Shown: positions 34,391 through 42,351 of the stretch, piece after piece
Position numbering within the stretch: position 1 is the first letter of the stretch
Layout: the number at the start of each line of letters is the position of its first letter
DNA from: Candidatus Undinarchaeales archaeon
Lineage (GTDB): Archaea; SpSt-1190; JASMDC01
Length of the DNA stretch: 64,000 nt
Assembly: GCA_030753015.1 (NCBI GenBank)
Contig: JASMDC010000004.1
Coordinates: forward strand, 1 to 64,000
Reading direction: 5' to 3'
Made by a program: the position numbers and the translations under genes
Notes under the pieces: model-generated
The model's database searches: none
The model's input: only the letters and a program-made list of their open reading frames with translations
What the model was told of the DNA's origin: nothing

Positions 34391-36569
34391 CTGACAGTGC
34401 GTTGATTATTAAGGTGTCCGCTCCCTGTGCTCGGGCCACCGTTTCGCACATCCCCTCAAGGACCGTGCGAGCGACGCCCGTGAGCGTACGTTCGTTCACG
34501 ACCACCATGAGGAGCGCACGATGTGTCTCACAAACGCCCTTGATGCGATAAAGATCCTTGTATAGGTCCTCATCCTCCTCGTTAAGCGCGGCGATGGGGA
34601 GCTCTACGACCACCATCGTGGCATTGGGAGGATGTTCCCGGAAAAGGTTTGCGAGCGTCGATGCCATGTTGTTGAGCTCGGGGCTCGCCGACACGATGCC
34701 CGGCCCTATATCGCGCTTACCGCTTGTTCGGGGATCGAGCGTGCAGAACACGAGGCGTTTCCCCTCTCGCAGCGCGTCCACGTCTATGCCCCCCTCGGTC
34801 CGCAGCACTCGCCGCAGGGTGCTGGCGCGGGCCGGTGAAAACCAGATCGCGTTCCTCCAAGCCGCGAGGTTCGCACCCAGAAACCGGGAGATGAAGAGCT
34901 CCTTGGCGAATCCCGTACCATGAACGACCAGGATGGAGAACTTGGTATCGATCCGACCCGCCACGTCATCAAGTCCCTCTGAGCCCCAAGTATGGTCTTT
35001 GGAAAAGAATGCATTGGCGAAGAGATCATTGACACCTGCCACCTTGTAGAGCGGGGATGATGAGAGGGGCCCAAGACGTTTGGTGAGCGCTTCCCGGAGT
35101 TGTTCGCGGCCAATGACACGTTCCTGCCTGAGGCATAGGCGAGCATAGCTGCGCAACCACGCTTCCTCCACGTCGCCGATGGGCCACCGGGCCGCGAAGC
35201 CGGTGATGTCCACGATGACAGTACCATCTTCAATGTATTCGACGTACTCCGATCCCCAGGCCTCCGCGAGCTCTTCGGCCACGAGAGATCCGACGAGGTC
35301 GGTCCCGACGATCGAAAGGAGCCGCTCCAGAGCCTCAGTTACGCCTTTGACCACGGCGTCCTCACGGTCCATAAGGAAGCCAGCTATCCCGGGAGGGAGG
35401 TTGTCAAGTTTGTCCGTTACGCCTTTCCGGGCCACCTTTCTGATACGCTCCTTTGTATACCCTTCCTTCGCAAGAGGGGGGATCGCTCCATCGAGAAGGC
35501 TTACAAGACGATGGAAGAACGAGGACAGGTCAGCGAGCGTTCCCTCGTCGCTCAGGTCCAGATCACCAAGAACGACCTGTTGCACCTCTTCATCGATACT
35601 GACCTCTGCAAGAGATGGATGGTCGGGCTTCATCTCATCCAGGAGACGTTCGACGAGCCCCACATCGAGGAAGAGGGAGAGCAGGCGGGAGAGCACCTCT
35701 TCGATCGGGCCTTGAGTAGCGGTCCGACGCATCCCCGAGACGTCCTTGAGCACGACGGCAAGGGTGAACAATCGCAGTGCCCGGGTCTGGAGCACGAAGC
35801 CGATGAGGAGAATGACCGCCCCCGCATAGGAATAGAACGCCGTGTGGGCCAGCATCCGCTGGAGGTCGACATCCTCAAGGGACCAGGCCTCGAGCATTGA
35901 GACGATCACCAGAGCGACGAGCATGACCGCGTACACGGCCATCCAAACGAGGTGTGATTGGGCCGGATTGTCGCGGATGACGAGGAGTGATGTGGCGGTG
36001 AGATAGAGAGCGAAGACGATGATCGCTATCCCTGCAATTGAGGGGAAGAGCATTGTACTGGCAGTGACCTCGATGACTGGATGCCACACGGCCGGGAGCA
36101 CGGTGGCCACCCCGGTCAGAACCAGTGCCACAAGAAGGAAATGGATGGTCCCCGGTGAGAAGGGAGCGGGTCTGATCCGAAGCGCGCGGCACCACTCCAC
36201 AAGGATAAAGAACCCGGAGAGGGCCATGGTGAAGAGGAGCACGGCCTTGCCGCCTACGATGTTCGCCCTCGCAGCGAACAACGAATGAGGTAAGGAAAGG
36301 TAGCTGGCAAGGAGGAGGGCCATACCCAGAACGGACACTACTTGACCGATAGCGAGATATTCCCACGCCCGGGTCCTAAGTCGCAACTTCAGCTCACGAG
36401 CATAGACGAGGACAAGGAAGAATATGAGGGTCCATGCTCCGTTGATGAGCACGGTGGCAGAAATGGGCAGGTCATGGATTGCCAGCCGGTCCACACCAAG
36501 GCCGGGGATCAAGAGGAGAAAAAGGACGATGAGCAGGCCTAGAAGGGCTCTTGTAAGGGCTGTCGCCAT
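34359..36569 (-). CDS. Large membrane protein with a C-terminal DUF835/RecA-like domain (copy 2)
   Basis: 736 residues and the same layout as its downstream neighbour: about eight hydrophobic segments to residue 260, a helical linker containing a short GIAGFLMDRED segment (GVAGFILPRDQ in the other copy), and a C-terminal domain with FSILVVHGTGFAKELF, FSPARASTLR, CTLDPRTSGKRDIGPG and VVVELPIAAL. A GCATTTAAAGC block lies about 28 bases before the ATG, so this gene begins the operon. The pair probably arose by tandem duplication and then diverged. Membrane-bound sensor or scaffold is the best guess. Confidence 0.8.
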   Translation of the reverse strand: MATALTRALLGLLIVLFLLLIPGLGVDRLAIHDLPISATVLINGAWTLIFFLVLVYARELKLRLRTRAWEYLAIGQVVSVLGMALLLASYLSLPHSLFAARANIVGGKAVLLFTMALSGFFILVEWCRALRIRPAPFSPGTIHFLLVALVLTGVATVLPAVWHPVIEVTASTMLFPSIAGIAIIVFALYLTATSLLVIRDNPAQSHLVWMAVYAVMLVALVIVSMLEAWSLEDVDLQRMLAHTAFYSYAGAVILLIGFVLQTRALRLFTLAVVLKDVSGMRRTATQGPIEEVLSRLLSLFLDVGLVERLLDEMKPDHPSLAEVSIDEEVQQVVLGDLDLSDEGTLADLSSFFHRLVSLLDGAIPPLAKEGYTKERIRKVARKGVTDKLDNLPPGIAGFLMDREDAVVKGVTEALERLLSIVGTDLVGSLVAEELAEAWGSEYVEYIEDGTVIVDITGFAARWPIGDVEEAWLRSYARLCLRQERVIGREQLREALTKRLGPLSSSPLYKVAGVNDLFANAFFSKDHTWGSEGLDDVAGRIDTKFSILVVHGTGFAKELFISRFLGANLAAWRNAIWFSPARASTLRRVLRTEGGIDVDALREGKRLVFCTLDPRTSGKRDIGPGIVSASPELNNMASTLANLFREHPPNATMVVVELPIAALNEEDEDLYKDLYRIKGVCETHRALLMVVVNERTLTGVARTVLEGMCETVARAQGADTLIINALSGERSGEAKID

Positions 36570-36625
36570 CGCTGCCTAGTACCCCGACCATGCTTTAAAT
36601 GCCTATGGTGGCGCCCGCGGCAGGC

Positions 36626-37633
36626 CTATTCCCCGCGGCCACCCGTAGCCTTGAAGAAACTCCCGAACGCGTCGTTGGACGCTGTGTTATAGACAGGTGC
36701 TGCGGAGAAGGCACCACGACGCATGGTGCCGAAACCATGGTCCACCGAGGTGGGCTTGCGCATCTGGAGCGTAGACATACGCTGAGATGACGCGAAGTTG
36801 CCGGCGATCTTCCCGGGATCGAGCATCTTGATCTTTGCACTCTTGATCAGGCCACTGTTGGCATTGAAGCTCTTGAGGGCATTGGAGAATTTCCCCGGTT
36901 TCCCGCCCTCGCCGGACGTCCAGAACTTCCTACGTTCCTCGGGCGTCACCGACATCACATAGAAGAGGATATCGAGGATCGCGTCCATAGCCACGAGTAC
37001 GAACGTACCGGTGAGCACGAATATCGTGAAGGTCATGGGATCGGTTGTGGCGTTGAATATGGTCGTCTCGACCCAGCGGATGATCCCGTTGAGCACGCCG
37101 CCACGGGCACCGACGAGAGCCATGGCCAGGGCGATATAGGTGCACGTGCGGTCCGAGAGCACTGACGAATAGACGAGGAGCGACATGCACATGTGGAATA
37201 GGATGTAGATAGGGACTATGATCGATATGATGAACTCCAGAGAGAATCCTGCCCGGAGCTCCGCCTCGACGAAGGCCGAAATAAAGTCAAGGAAGATTGT
37301 GATACCACCTTTCAACTGCTCTGTTGCGTACTGGAGCGGTTGGCCTATGGTCGCCTGGATATCCAAGTGCAAGGCGTGCTTCGAGAACATGAAGAGGATA
37401 AAGAGCATGAGCACCATGAAGTAGTAGGTACCGAACCACTTCTCCCCGGCGGAATTCAGTATCAGGAAGAGAAGGAACCCAACGCCCACGATTATCCACA
37501 GGTAGACCTCGTTGGGAACGATGAGCATATAGTAGAGCATGGCAAAGAGGGTTACTATCGGATAATTGGCGAACAGAACAAAGGCTATGAGGGTCCAAGC
37601 GAGCAGCATGAACTTGGGCGTGAACTCCAGCAT
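36626..37633 (-). CDS. Multi-spanning membrane protein of unknown function
   Basis: 335 residues starting MLEFTPKF. About seven hydrophobic segments occupy residues 10-250; the tail of about 85 residues is polar and rich in Lys, Ser and Gly. An upstream ATG at 37699 would run through the TATA-like block (TATTTATAGG on the minus strand), which lies about 27 bases before the chosen ATG. Divergent from the membrane protein at 37703. Fold recalls VirB6/TrbL-type channels only in a general way; no motif supports that. Confidence 0.7.
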   Translation of the reverse strand: MLEFTPKFMLLAWTLIAFVLFANYPIVTLFAMLYYMLIVPNEVYLWIIVGVGFLLFLILNSAGEKWFGTYYFMVLMLFILFMFSKHALHLDIQATIGQPLQYATEQLKGGITIFLDFISAFVEAELRAGFSLEFIISIIVPIYILFHMCMSLLVYSSVLSDRTCTYIALAMALVGARGGVLNGIIRWVETTIFNATTDPMTFTIFVLTGTFVLVAMDAILDILFYVMSVTPEERRKFWTSGEGGKPGKFSNALKSFNANSGLIKSAKIKMLDPGKIAGNFASSQRMSTLQMRKPTSVDHGFGTMRRGAFSAAPVYNTASNDAFGSFFKATGGRGE

Positions 37634-37655
37634 TTCAAAAACTATATATTTGAGT

Positions 37656-37670
37656 TGTCCTATAAATAGT
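37656..37670. promoter_or_regulatory. TATA-like element between two divergent membrane-protein genes
   Basis: CTATAAATAG lies about 27 bases before the minus-strand ATG at 37633 and about 38 bases before the plus-strand TTG at 37703. A second A/T run (ACTATATATTT, about 37640-37650) lies nearer the minus-strand gene. Confidence 0.5.
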
Positions 37671-37702
37671 TTCTGATTGTCAGTACCTAATGGGGACAAA
37701 CC

Positions 37703-39154
37703 TTGTTTTTCCTAGAGCGACGTCTGCGGTGGAAGGTGGTGGCAGCGATGGCACTCCTTCTCATCATGTCGCCGCTTGCCCTCGCTATCAACTTCGAAGT
37801 CATCGGTTGCGGGAACCATGTTTGCGATGTAGGTGAGGACCCGGCTACCTGCTGCGGGGACTGCAAGTGTCCTGACGAGCAAGCCTGCACACTGCTCGGA
37901 TGTGTCGGGATCGTAGAGATGGACTCGCTTGGGATCGACAAGTTGCTGACCAATGTGTCCTACTCGGAGGGTACAGAACGGGCCATCGGCCAGGCACGTG
38001 GTTTCGCTAGCAACTTCGGCCTTGCCTTGTCCTGTGGTGAGTGCGTAATAGAGGTCCTCGTCCCCGGTAAGGAGCTGGGTGAGGCGTGCGACGAGTGCGC
38101 CGCGGGCATGGACTCCTTCTCCATGGGGTTCTTCTGGGTGTTCGACGTGGAGCGGGAGGAGTTCGTTGCCTACTGCGGGGACTCCCACTGGCAGTGGGGC
38201 GAGTTCATCGTACCCAAGGAGATCGTGATGTTCGGCTTCTTCCTCATGCTGATCGCCGTCATTTTCCACTTCCTGGGCGTCCACGGCCAGATAAAGGAGA
38301 TAGAATCGCTGGAGTACGAGGGCACGCTGGAGAAGATCCGAGGTCAGAGCAAGACCTGGTTCGCCATCATGAAGCCCGTGTACGAGAAGGTCGCGAAGAT
38401 GAAGCGCGAGGGCGGGGGCGACCAGAAGTATCTTATCTATTTCAAGATTACTGTCGCGGCCCTAGGCTTCCTCTCCTTCGTGCTTGCTGGCGCCGTGGCG
38501 TTCTTCCTCGCCTCCTATGCGCTTGGTGATGGTATGGAGTGCGCCCACTTCGGGTTCAAGCTCGCGCTCGGGTTCACATGGGCCTATTTCCTCGTCATGT
38601 CCTTCTCCGAGGCGGTGACGTCCTTCGGTGTGGAGGAGCTCTCGGACGGGGATCTGGACAGCTACGTATCAGGGATGAGCGACACGGACCGAAGTACGTT
38701 GAAGAAGGTCACGAACACCCCCGATGGCGGACCCGAAGGACAGACCACCCTTACCGGCGAGGACAGGTCCGAGAATCGGGCCCTCAAAGATAACCTCAAG
38801 AAATCCATGGGCTGGACGAACATGAAGGGCTCGGGCAACAAGAAGGAGATCGGGTACTTCTACCTGGAGGACTTCATCGGACTCCCCTCCTTCCTGGCCA
38901 AGATGATCATCGATCCCTTCCGTCACCCCATCGGGCGGACCATCATCGTGCTGATGCTCTTCGATATATTCGACCCGATCCGCTGGGAATGGACATACCT
39001 GCTCCAGCTCAACGGCATCGTGTTCGGCGCATACCTCCTCCTCTGCCTTGAGTGGGAGTTCAAGGGCATGCTCGTCACCGGCGCCGCCTATATCGCGGAC
39101 CTGTTCTTCGGTGCCTTCATGAAGCTGGGTGGAAAGCTCTCCGGGCGCTCCTAA
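37703..39154 (+). CDS. Secretion-signal membrane protein with an N-terminal Cys-rich module
   Basis: 483 residues. A signal-like helix (AMALLLIMSPLALA) precedes a compact Cys-rich module (CGNHVCDVGEDPATCCGDCKC). Hydrophobic segments appear at about 178-195, 250-275, 285-305 and 410-450, with a Lys/Glu-rich loop between them. The frame opens with TTG at 37703; the next in-frame start, ATG at 37748, would remove the basic n-region of the signal. It is divergent from the membrane protein at 36626-37633 and may form a complex with it. Not recognised. Confidence 0.72.
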   Translation: MFFLERRLRWKVVAAMALLLIMSPLALAINFEVIGCGNHVCDVGEDPATCCGDCKCPDEQACTLLGCVGIVEMDSLGIDKLLTNVSYSEGTERAIGQARGFASNFGLALSCGECVIEVLVPGKELGEACDECAAGMDSFSMGFFWVFDVEREEFVAYCGDSHWQWGEFIVPKEIVMFGFFLMLIAVIFHFLGVHGQIKEIESLEYEGTLEKIRGQSKTWFAIMKPVYEKVAKMKREGGGDQKYLIYFKITVAALGFLSFVLAGAVAFFLASYALGDGMECAHFGFKLALGFTWAYFLVMSFSEAVTSFGVEELSDGDLDSYVSGMSDTDRSTLKKVTNTPDGGPEGQTTLTGEDRSENRALKDNLKKSMGWTNMKGSGNKKEIGYFYLEDFIGLPSFLAKMIIDPFRHPIGRTIIVLMLFDIFDPIRWEWTYLLQLNGIVFGAYLLLCLEWEFKGMLVTGAAYIADLFFGAFMKLGGKLSGRS

Positions 39155-39166
39155 AGCGACCGGATT

Positions 39167-39955
39167 TCACCACTCGTTGAGCGCTCCGACAGCAACGCCC
39201 ACGGACCCTTCATCGGGGAACGTGAACCGCGTCCCGAAGAGACGTCCGACACGGTCCAGCACGGAACGCAGCACGGGATTGGCCGCGGGCTTGCCTAGCA
39301 CAACGATGTCGTTCGGGCTGTCAGCGCGATGGGCTGCCTGGGACGCCACGGTGCCGACCACCTCGCCCACGAGGGTATGGATGGCGGCTGCAAGGTCCTC
39401 GGGCGTACGTGAGTCGAGTTTCCCCAGGTTCGCTGCAGTGTCGTCGGGGGTGAGGATACCCACGGCCTTGTACCCCAGGTCGCCGACGGTGAGGTCAACG
39501 CGTGTCGCGTCACCGTTCCGGGCGAGCGCCATGAGCGTGTCCGGGTTCCCCTCATCGAGGATGAGACGCCCGAGACCGACGAGAGTCGCTCCGCCGACGC
39601 CAGTACCACCGAGATGGCGGTACGCATCGCCGTTTGCATGCACAAGAGCTGTTCCCGTCCCCATGCTCATGGCCAAGCAAGTGCTCTTCTCAGCAAGGCG
39701 CTGAGCACCGCGTCCTATCGCGGTCATCTCATCGACGCCCGTCAGGGTGAGTTCCTTGTAGGAGACGCGGGACGCCCGTGCCCCGGTGACGAAGAGGCGG
39801 CGCGGGATGCCGAACCGTTCACGCACCTCGTCCAGTACCCCTGTGGAGGCCTCTGGAGCATCGCTCCCCTGGAGTGTCCGGGAGACCAGGATGTGTCTAC
39901 CTTCGGCGAGGAGCACGTCCGTGCAGCTCCCACCCGCGTCTATCGCGGCGTCCAT
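39167..39955 (-). CDS. Type II pantothenate kinase-like protein (CoaW family)
   Basis: 262 residues with the ASKHA fold of type II pantothenate kinases: phosphate-1 motif IDAGGSCTDVL at about residues 5-15, VTGARASR followed by a DEMTAIGRG segment holding the likely catalytic Glu, and MSMGTGTALVHANG then HLGGTGVGGATLVGLGRLIL. That last block is diagnostic of CoaW. The enzyme makes 4-phosphopantothenate, the first step of CoA synthesis. Most archaea use pantoate kinase and phosphopantothenate synthetase instead, so this is unusual. The TATA-like block at 39979-39990 is about 30 bases upstream. A related sugar or acyl kinase is an alternative. Confidence 0.82.
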   Translation of the reverse strand: MDAAIDAGGSCTDVLLAEGRHILVSRTLQGSDAPEASTGVLDEVRERFGIPRRLFVTGARASRVSYKELTLTGVDEMTAIGRGAQRLAEKSTCLAMSMGTGTALVHANGDAYRHLGGTGVGGATLVGLGRLILDEGNPDTLMALARNGDATRVDLTVGDLGYKAVGILTPDDTAANLGKLDSRTPEDLAAAIHTLVGEVVGTVASQAAHRADSPNDIVVLGKPAANPVLRSVLDRVGRLFGTRFTFPDEGSVGVAVGALNEW

Positions 39956-39978
39956 ACCACCGCCGAGGGGTCACAAAA

Positions 39979-39990
39979 AGTATATATATG
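39979..39990. promoter_or_regulatory. TATA-like element between pantothenate kinase and M14-like peptidase genes
   Basis: AGTATATATATG lies about 30 bases before the minus-strand ATG at 39955 and would place a plus-strand start site near 40010, at the first part of the peptidase coding region. It is the only clear A/T block in the gap. Confidence 0.5.
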
Positions 39991-40010
39991 ATGCATCCCA
40001 CATATCCCGT

Positions 40011-40844
40011 TCCGGGGGTAGCGGGACGGACGTAGAAGGTGAGACCCTCTATTGGGAGAAACATGGGCTTGAGCTCGAGACTTACGACGATATAGTCGGA
40101 CGGCTCGAGGAACTCGAAACATCCCACAAGGACCAGATGAACGTCTACACCTTCGGCACTTCCTCGGGCGGTAAGGACCTCTACGGCGTGGACATCTACG
40201 CAGGCACCGGCACCCCCAAGGAGACCGTCTTCATCACTGCGGGCCATCATGGCACCGAGGGAGGTGGGGTCGAGGCCGCCATGGAGTTCATCGAGAACTA
40301 CCTGGAGAGCGATACACCCTTCGCCCAGCAGCTCAAGGAGCGGGTGCGCTTCACGATCGTTCCTTGTGTGAACGTCGACCAGTACGCTCTCGCCCCGGCG
40401 CAGAGGGCGTACAACAATCTTAACGACAGGGACCTAAACTCGCAGTACAACCGCCGGCGCGGCATAGAACCGGAGAGCAAGGCGGTCAAGGAGCTCTACC
40501 TCTCCATCGAGGAGCCGATCAACCTCGCTTTCGACCTGCACGAGACCGAGGGCGAGTGGGTCAAGGGATTCTCGATATTCGAGAACAAGCCCTACCGTCG
40601 CCGCATCCTCAACCATGCTGCCCACGCGGCGGGAAAGGTCTCAAAGCAATACCCACTCCACAGCAACGGTGTCATCCACGACATCAACCCGTCCTGCTTC
40701 GACGGGTTCGCCTGCGGCGAGGGTGCCTACTCCTACACGTTCGAAGCGCCCTTGAGCAAGAAGTTCGCCATAGAAGATCGTGTGGAGATGCAGCTCATCG
40801 CACTGGACGACATCATCACCCTGTACTACAAGGACCGGGTATAG
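40011..40844 (+). CDS. M14-like zinc carboxypeptidase / succinylglutamate desuccinylase family protein (start unresolved)
   Basis: About 278 codons. Family features are clear: LETYDDIVGRLEEL near the N-terminus, metal site GHHGTEGG, then PCVNVDQYAL, RDLNSQYNRRRG, FDLHETEG and a likely catalytic Glu in TFEAPL. The start is unclear: after the TATA-like block no ATG, GTG or TTG occurs in this frame before ATG at 40137, which would cut off the N-terminal helix. An ATG at 39989 would join the frame if one G were missing from the run of five G at about 40014-40018. Treat the left boundary as approximate. Confidence 0.78.
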   Translation, partial: SGGSGTDVEGETLYWEKHGLELETYDDIVGRLEELETSHKDQMNVYTFGTSSGGKDLYGVDIYAGTGTPKETVFITAGHHGTEGGGVEAAMEFIENYLESDTPFAQQLKERVRFTIVPCVNVDQYALAPAQRAYNNLNDRDLNSQYNRRRGIEPESKAVKELYLSIEEPINLAFDLHETEGEWVKGFSIFENKPYRRRILNHAAHAAGKVSKQYPLHSNGVIHDINPSCFDGFACGEGAYSYTFEAPLSKKFAIEDRVEMQLIALDDIITLYYKDRV

Positions 40845-40856
40845 TCCCTCATCCGC

Positions 40857-41333
40857 CTACCTGAAAGACTCTTCTGCCCTGATGTCCCTGCCGCTCTCGG
40901 TCTCCAGCACCGTGTGGTCGATTGCTGACGTGGTCGTCATGTGCACGAGGACCTTGCGGAAGCCCGGGCCCGCGCACTCCATGAGGAAGATGCGCCGGTC
41001 GTGACCGATGAGGAGCTGCCCCCCCGCCACGGGGACGCTGCAGGTGACGCCCACCAGTGCCGCGGCGAAGGCCGGTCGGCTCGCTTCCGTCTCGAGCTTG
41101 CGGATCTCGGTAGCTGTGGAGCCCACAGCTCCCAGGAGCCCCCCCACGCCTAGGATGAGGGCCGGTTCGTTCTCGAGGATCAGGATACCACAGGAGGAGG
41201 ACGAGGACACGAGTGTCAGGACACCGTGCTCGATCTCACGCTCGCGGAGCACCTTGCCTATCTGAGGGGTGATATCCACCATTCCCCGCTCGAAGGAGGT
41301 CTCGATCTCGATCGCAGTGCTCTCCACCCGCAT
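40857..41333 (-). CDS. yjbQ: YjbQ/UPF0047 family protein
   Basis: 158 residues. The family core is recognisable: FERGMVDITPQIGKVL, HGVLTLVSSSSSCGILILENEP (here HTTAG is replaced by SSSCG), LVGVTCSVPVAGGQLLIG and RRIFLMECAGP. Members include a thiamine-phosphate synthase-like activity. The usual His of the HTTAG motif is changed to Ser, so activity may differ. ATG at 41333 is supported by a CATAAATC block about 27 bases upstream; a long frame to 41834 is only antisense to the kinase. Confidence 0.82.
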   Translation of the reverse strand: MRVESTAIEIETSFERGMVDITPQIGKVLREREIEHGVLTLVSSSSSCGILILENEPALILGVGGLLGAVGSTATEIRKLETEASRPAFAAALVGVTCSVPVAGGQLLIGHDRRIFLMECAGPGFRKVLVHMTTTSAIDHTVLETESGRDIRAEESFR

Positions 41334-41355
41334 GGGCCATGCACGACGGTCAAAT

Positions 41356-41365
41356 GATTTATGTT
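41356..41365. promoter_or_regulatory. TATA-like element shared by yjbQ (minus) and cytidylate kinase (plus)
   Basis: GATTTATGTT is centred about 27 bases from both start codons (41333 on the minus strand, 41386 on the plus strand). The 52-base gap holds no other A/T block. Confidence 0.6.
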
Positions 41366-41385
41366 TGTCCTCCCCTGAGGGTGCC

Positions 41386-41991
41386 ATGGGCACGTTCATC
41401 CCCGCGCTCAAGAGGTACGAGACGGAAATAGAGCGCTTAGGCCCGACCATCACCATCAGCGGTCCGGCTGCCAGTGGCAAATCCTCGGCGGCCAAGGGGG
41501 TGGCCAAGCGGTTGGGGATGAAGCATGTCTCTATGGGCGTTGTGTTCCGGGAGATGGCCAATGAGCAGGGACTGCCGCTGGACGAGTTCCTGGCGAAGTC
41601 CACCGCCGACTTCCACGAACGGGCCGATGCACGCCAGCTCGAGTACGCCATGCGAGGCGGCGTCGTTATCGAGGGCCGGCTCGGCGCCTGGGTCGCCGGC
41701 GACCATGCCCAGATGCGCTTCTGGCTCACAGCCCCTCTGAGAGAGCGGGGACGCCGTGCAGCGGATCGCGAGGGTCTCTCCCTCGACGATGCCGTCCGCT
41801 CCGTGCGCAAGCGCGATGCCATCGACGTGGGCAACTACAAGAGGATCTACGGTTTCGACTTCACGTCACTGGAGCCCTACAATTACGTGATCTCCAACCA
41901 TCTCTACGACCTTCATGGGACGGTGGACATCCTCGCCTACCTCGTCAGCAAGGCCAAGAACCGCCTGCCCGCCTCCGACACATTGAAATAG
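41386..41991 (+). CDS. cmk: Cytidylate kinase (archaeal type)
   Basis: 201 residues. The Walker A motif is ISGPAASGKSSAAKG, followed by KHVSMGVVFREMA, VIEGRLGAWVAG and a LID-like RxxDREGLSLDDAV segment, all as in archaeal CMP kinases. It converts CMP or dCMP to the diphosphate. It has an N-terminal extension of about 20 residues before the first strand compared with the usual start. ATG at 41386 lies 27 bases after the A/T block; the longer frame from 41269 is antisense to yjbQ. Confidence 0.93.
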   Translation: MGTFIPALKRYETEIERLGPTITISGPAASGKSSAAKGVAKRLGMKHVSMGVVFREMANEQGLPLDEFLAKSTADFHERADARQLEYAMRGGVVIEGRLGAWVAGDHAQMRFWLTAPLRERGRRAADREGLSLDDAVRSVRKRDAIDVGNYKRIYGFDFTSLEPYNYVISNHLYDLHGTVDILAYLVSKAKNRLPASDTLK

Positions 41992-42012
41992 GTTGCGCCC
42001 CTCCAGCACACC

Positions 42013-42306
42013 GGACGGGAGGGGAAGGACGGCTCTCGGGGTACTCCTGAGGAAGGTCCTCCCACGTCAGGCAGTCCAGCCTTCGGGCCGGGGCGAGAGT
42101 CCCGCGTCCGGGAGCAGAAACGAAACGTTCCCGTCGCCATCCAACGCATGATCCCTCGCGGGTGACGGGTGGCGGGTACGGTGAAACGGCCCGGTCGTGG
42201 ATAAGTGCAAGCTCCCGCACCAACGGGGTAGCCTGACCCCGGCGGGGTAAAGCGCTCAGCTGAATGCCGTCTAGAACAGAAGGAGGCCTACTCTCCCCAC
42301 CCGTCC
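42013..42306 (+). ncRNA. rnpB: RNase P RNA
   Basis: Conserved region I GAGGAAGGTCC at about 42049-42059, the mid-molecule AGAAACGAAAC and GGTGAAACGGCC, ATAAGTGCAAGC and CGGGGTAGCC blocks, and region V ACAGAAGGAGGCCTAC at about 42277-42292 are all in the RNase P order. The first 13 bases (GGACGGGAGGGGA) pair with the last (TCCCCACCCGTCC) to close helix P1. This RNA is the catalytic core for tRNA 5' maturation. It sits between cytidylate kinase and the convergent GlyRS gene. Confidence 0.88.
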
Positions 42307-42332
42307 ACCCTCCTTCAAAGAAAGAGGGTGGA
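42305..42332 (+). terminator. Hairpin after RNase P RNA
   Basis: CCACCCTC pairs with GAGGGTGG around a CTTCAAAGAAA loop. It lies between the 3' end of the RNA gene and the stop codon of the convergent GlyRS gene, so it could end either transcript. No long T run follows, so its role is a guess. Confidence 0.4.
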
Positions 42333-42351
42333 AGGTGACGGTGTTTCTCTA

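Noticed and set aside
36626-39154. Type IV secretion (VirB6/TrbL) components
   Set aside because: Only helix count is similar; there is no VirB4/VirD4 ATPase or conserved motif in the window.
39786-40010. Upstream start of the M14-like protein
   Set aside because: The added residues are antisense to the pantothenate kinase and have no family match.
41334-41834. N-terminal extension of YjbQ
   Set aside because: Low-complexity Ser/Arg sequence antisense to cytidylate kinase; the family N-terminus begins at 41333.
42000-42330. Small protein-coding gene in the gap after cytidylate kinase
   Set aside because: The stretch has the conserved blocks and closing helix of RNase P RNA; open frames there are incidental.
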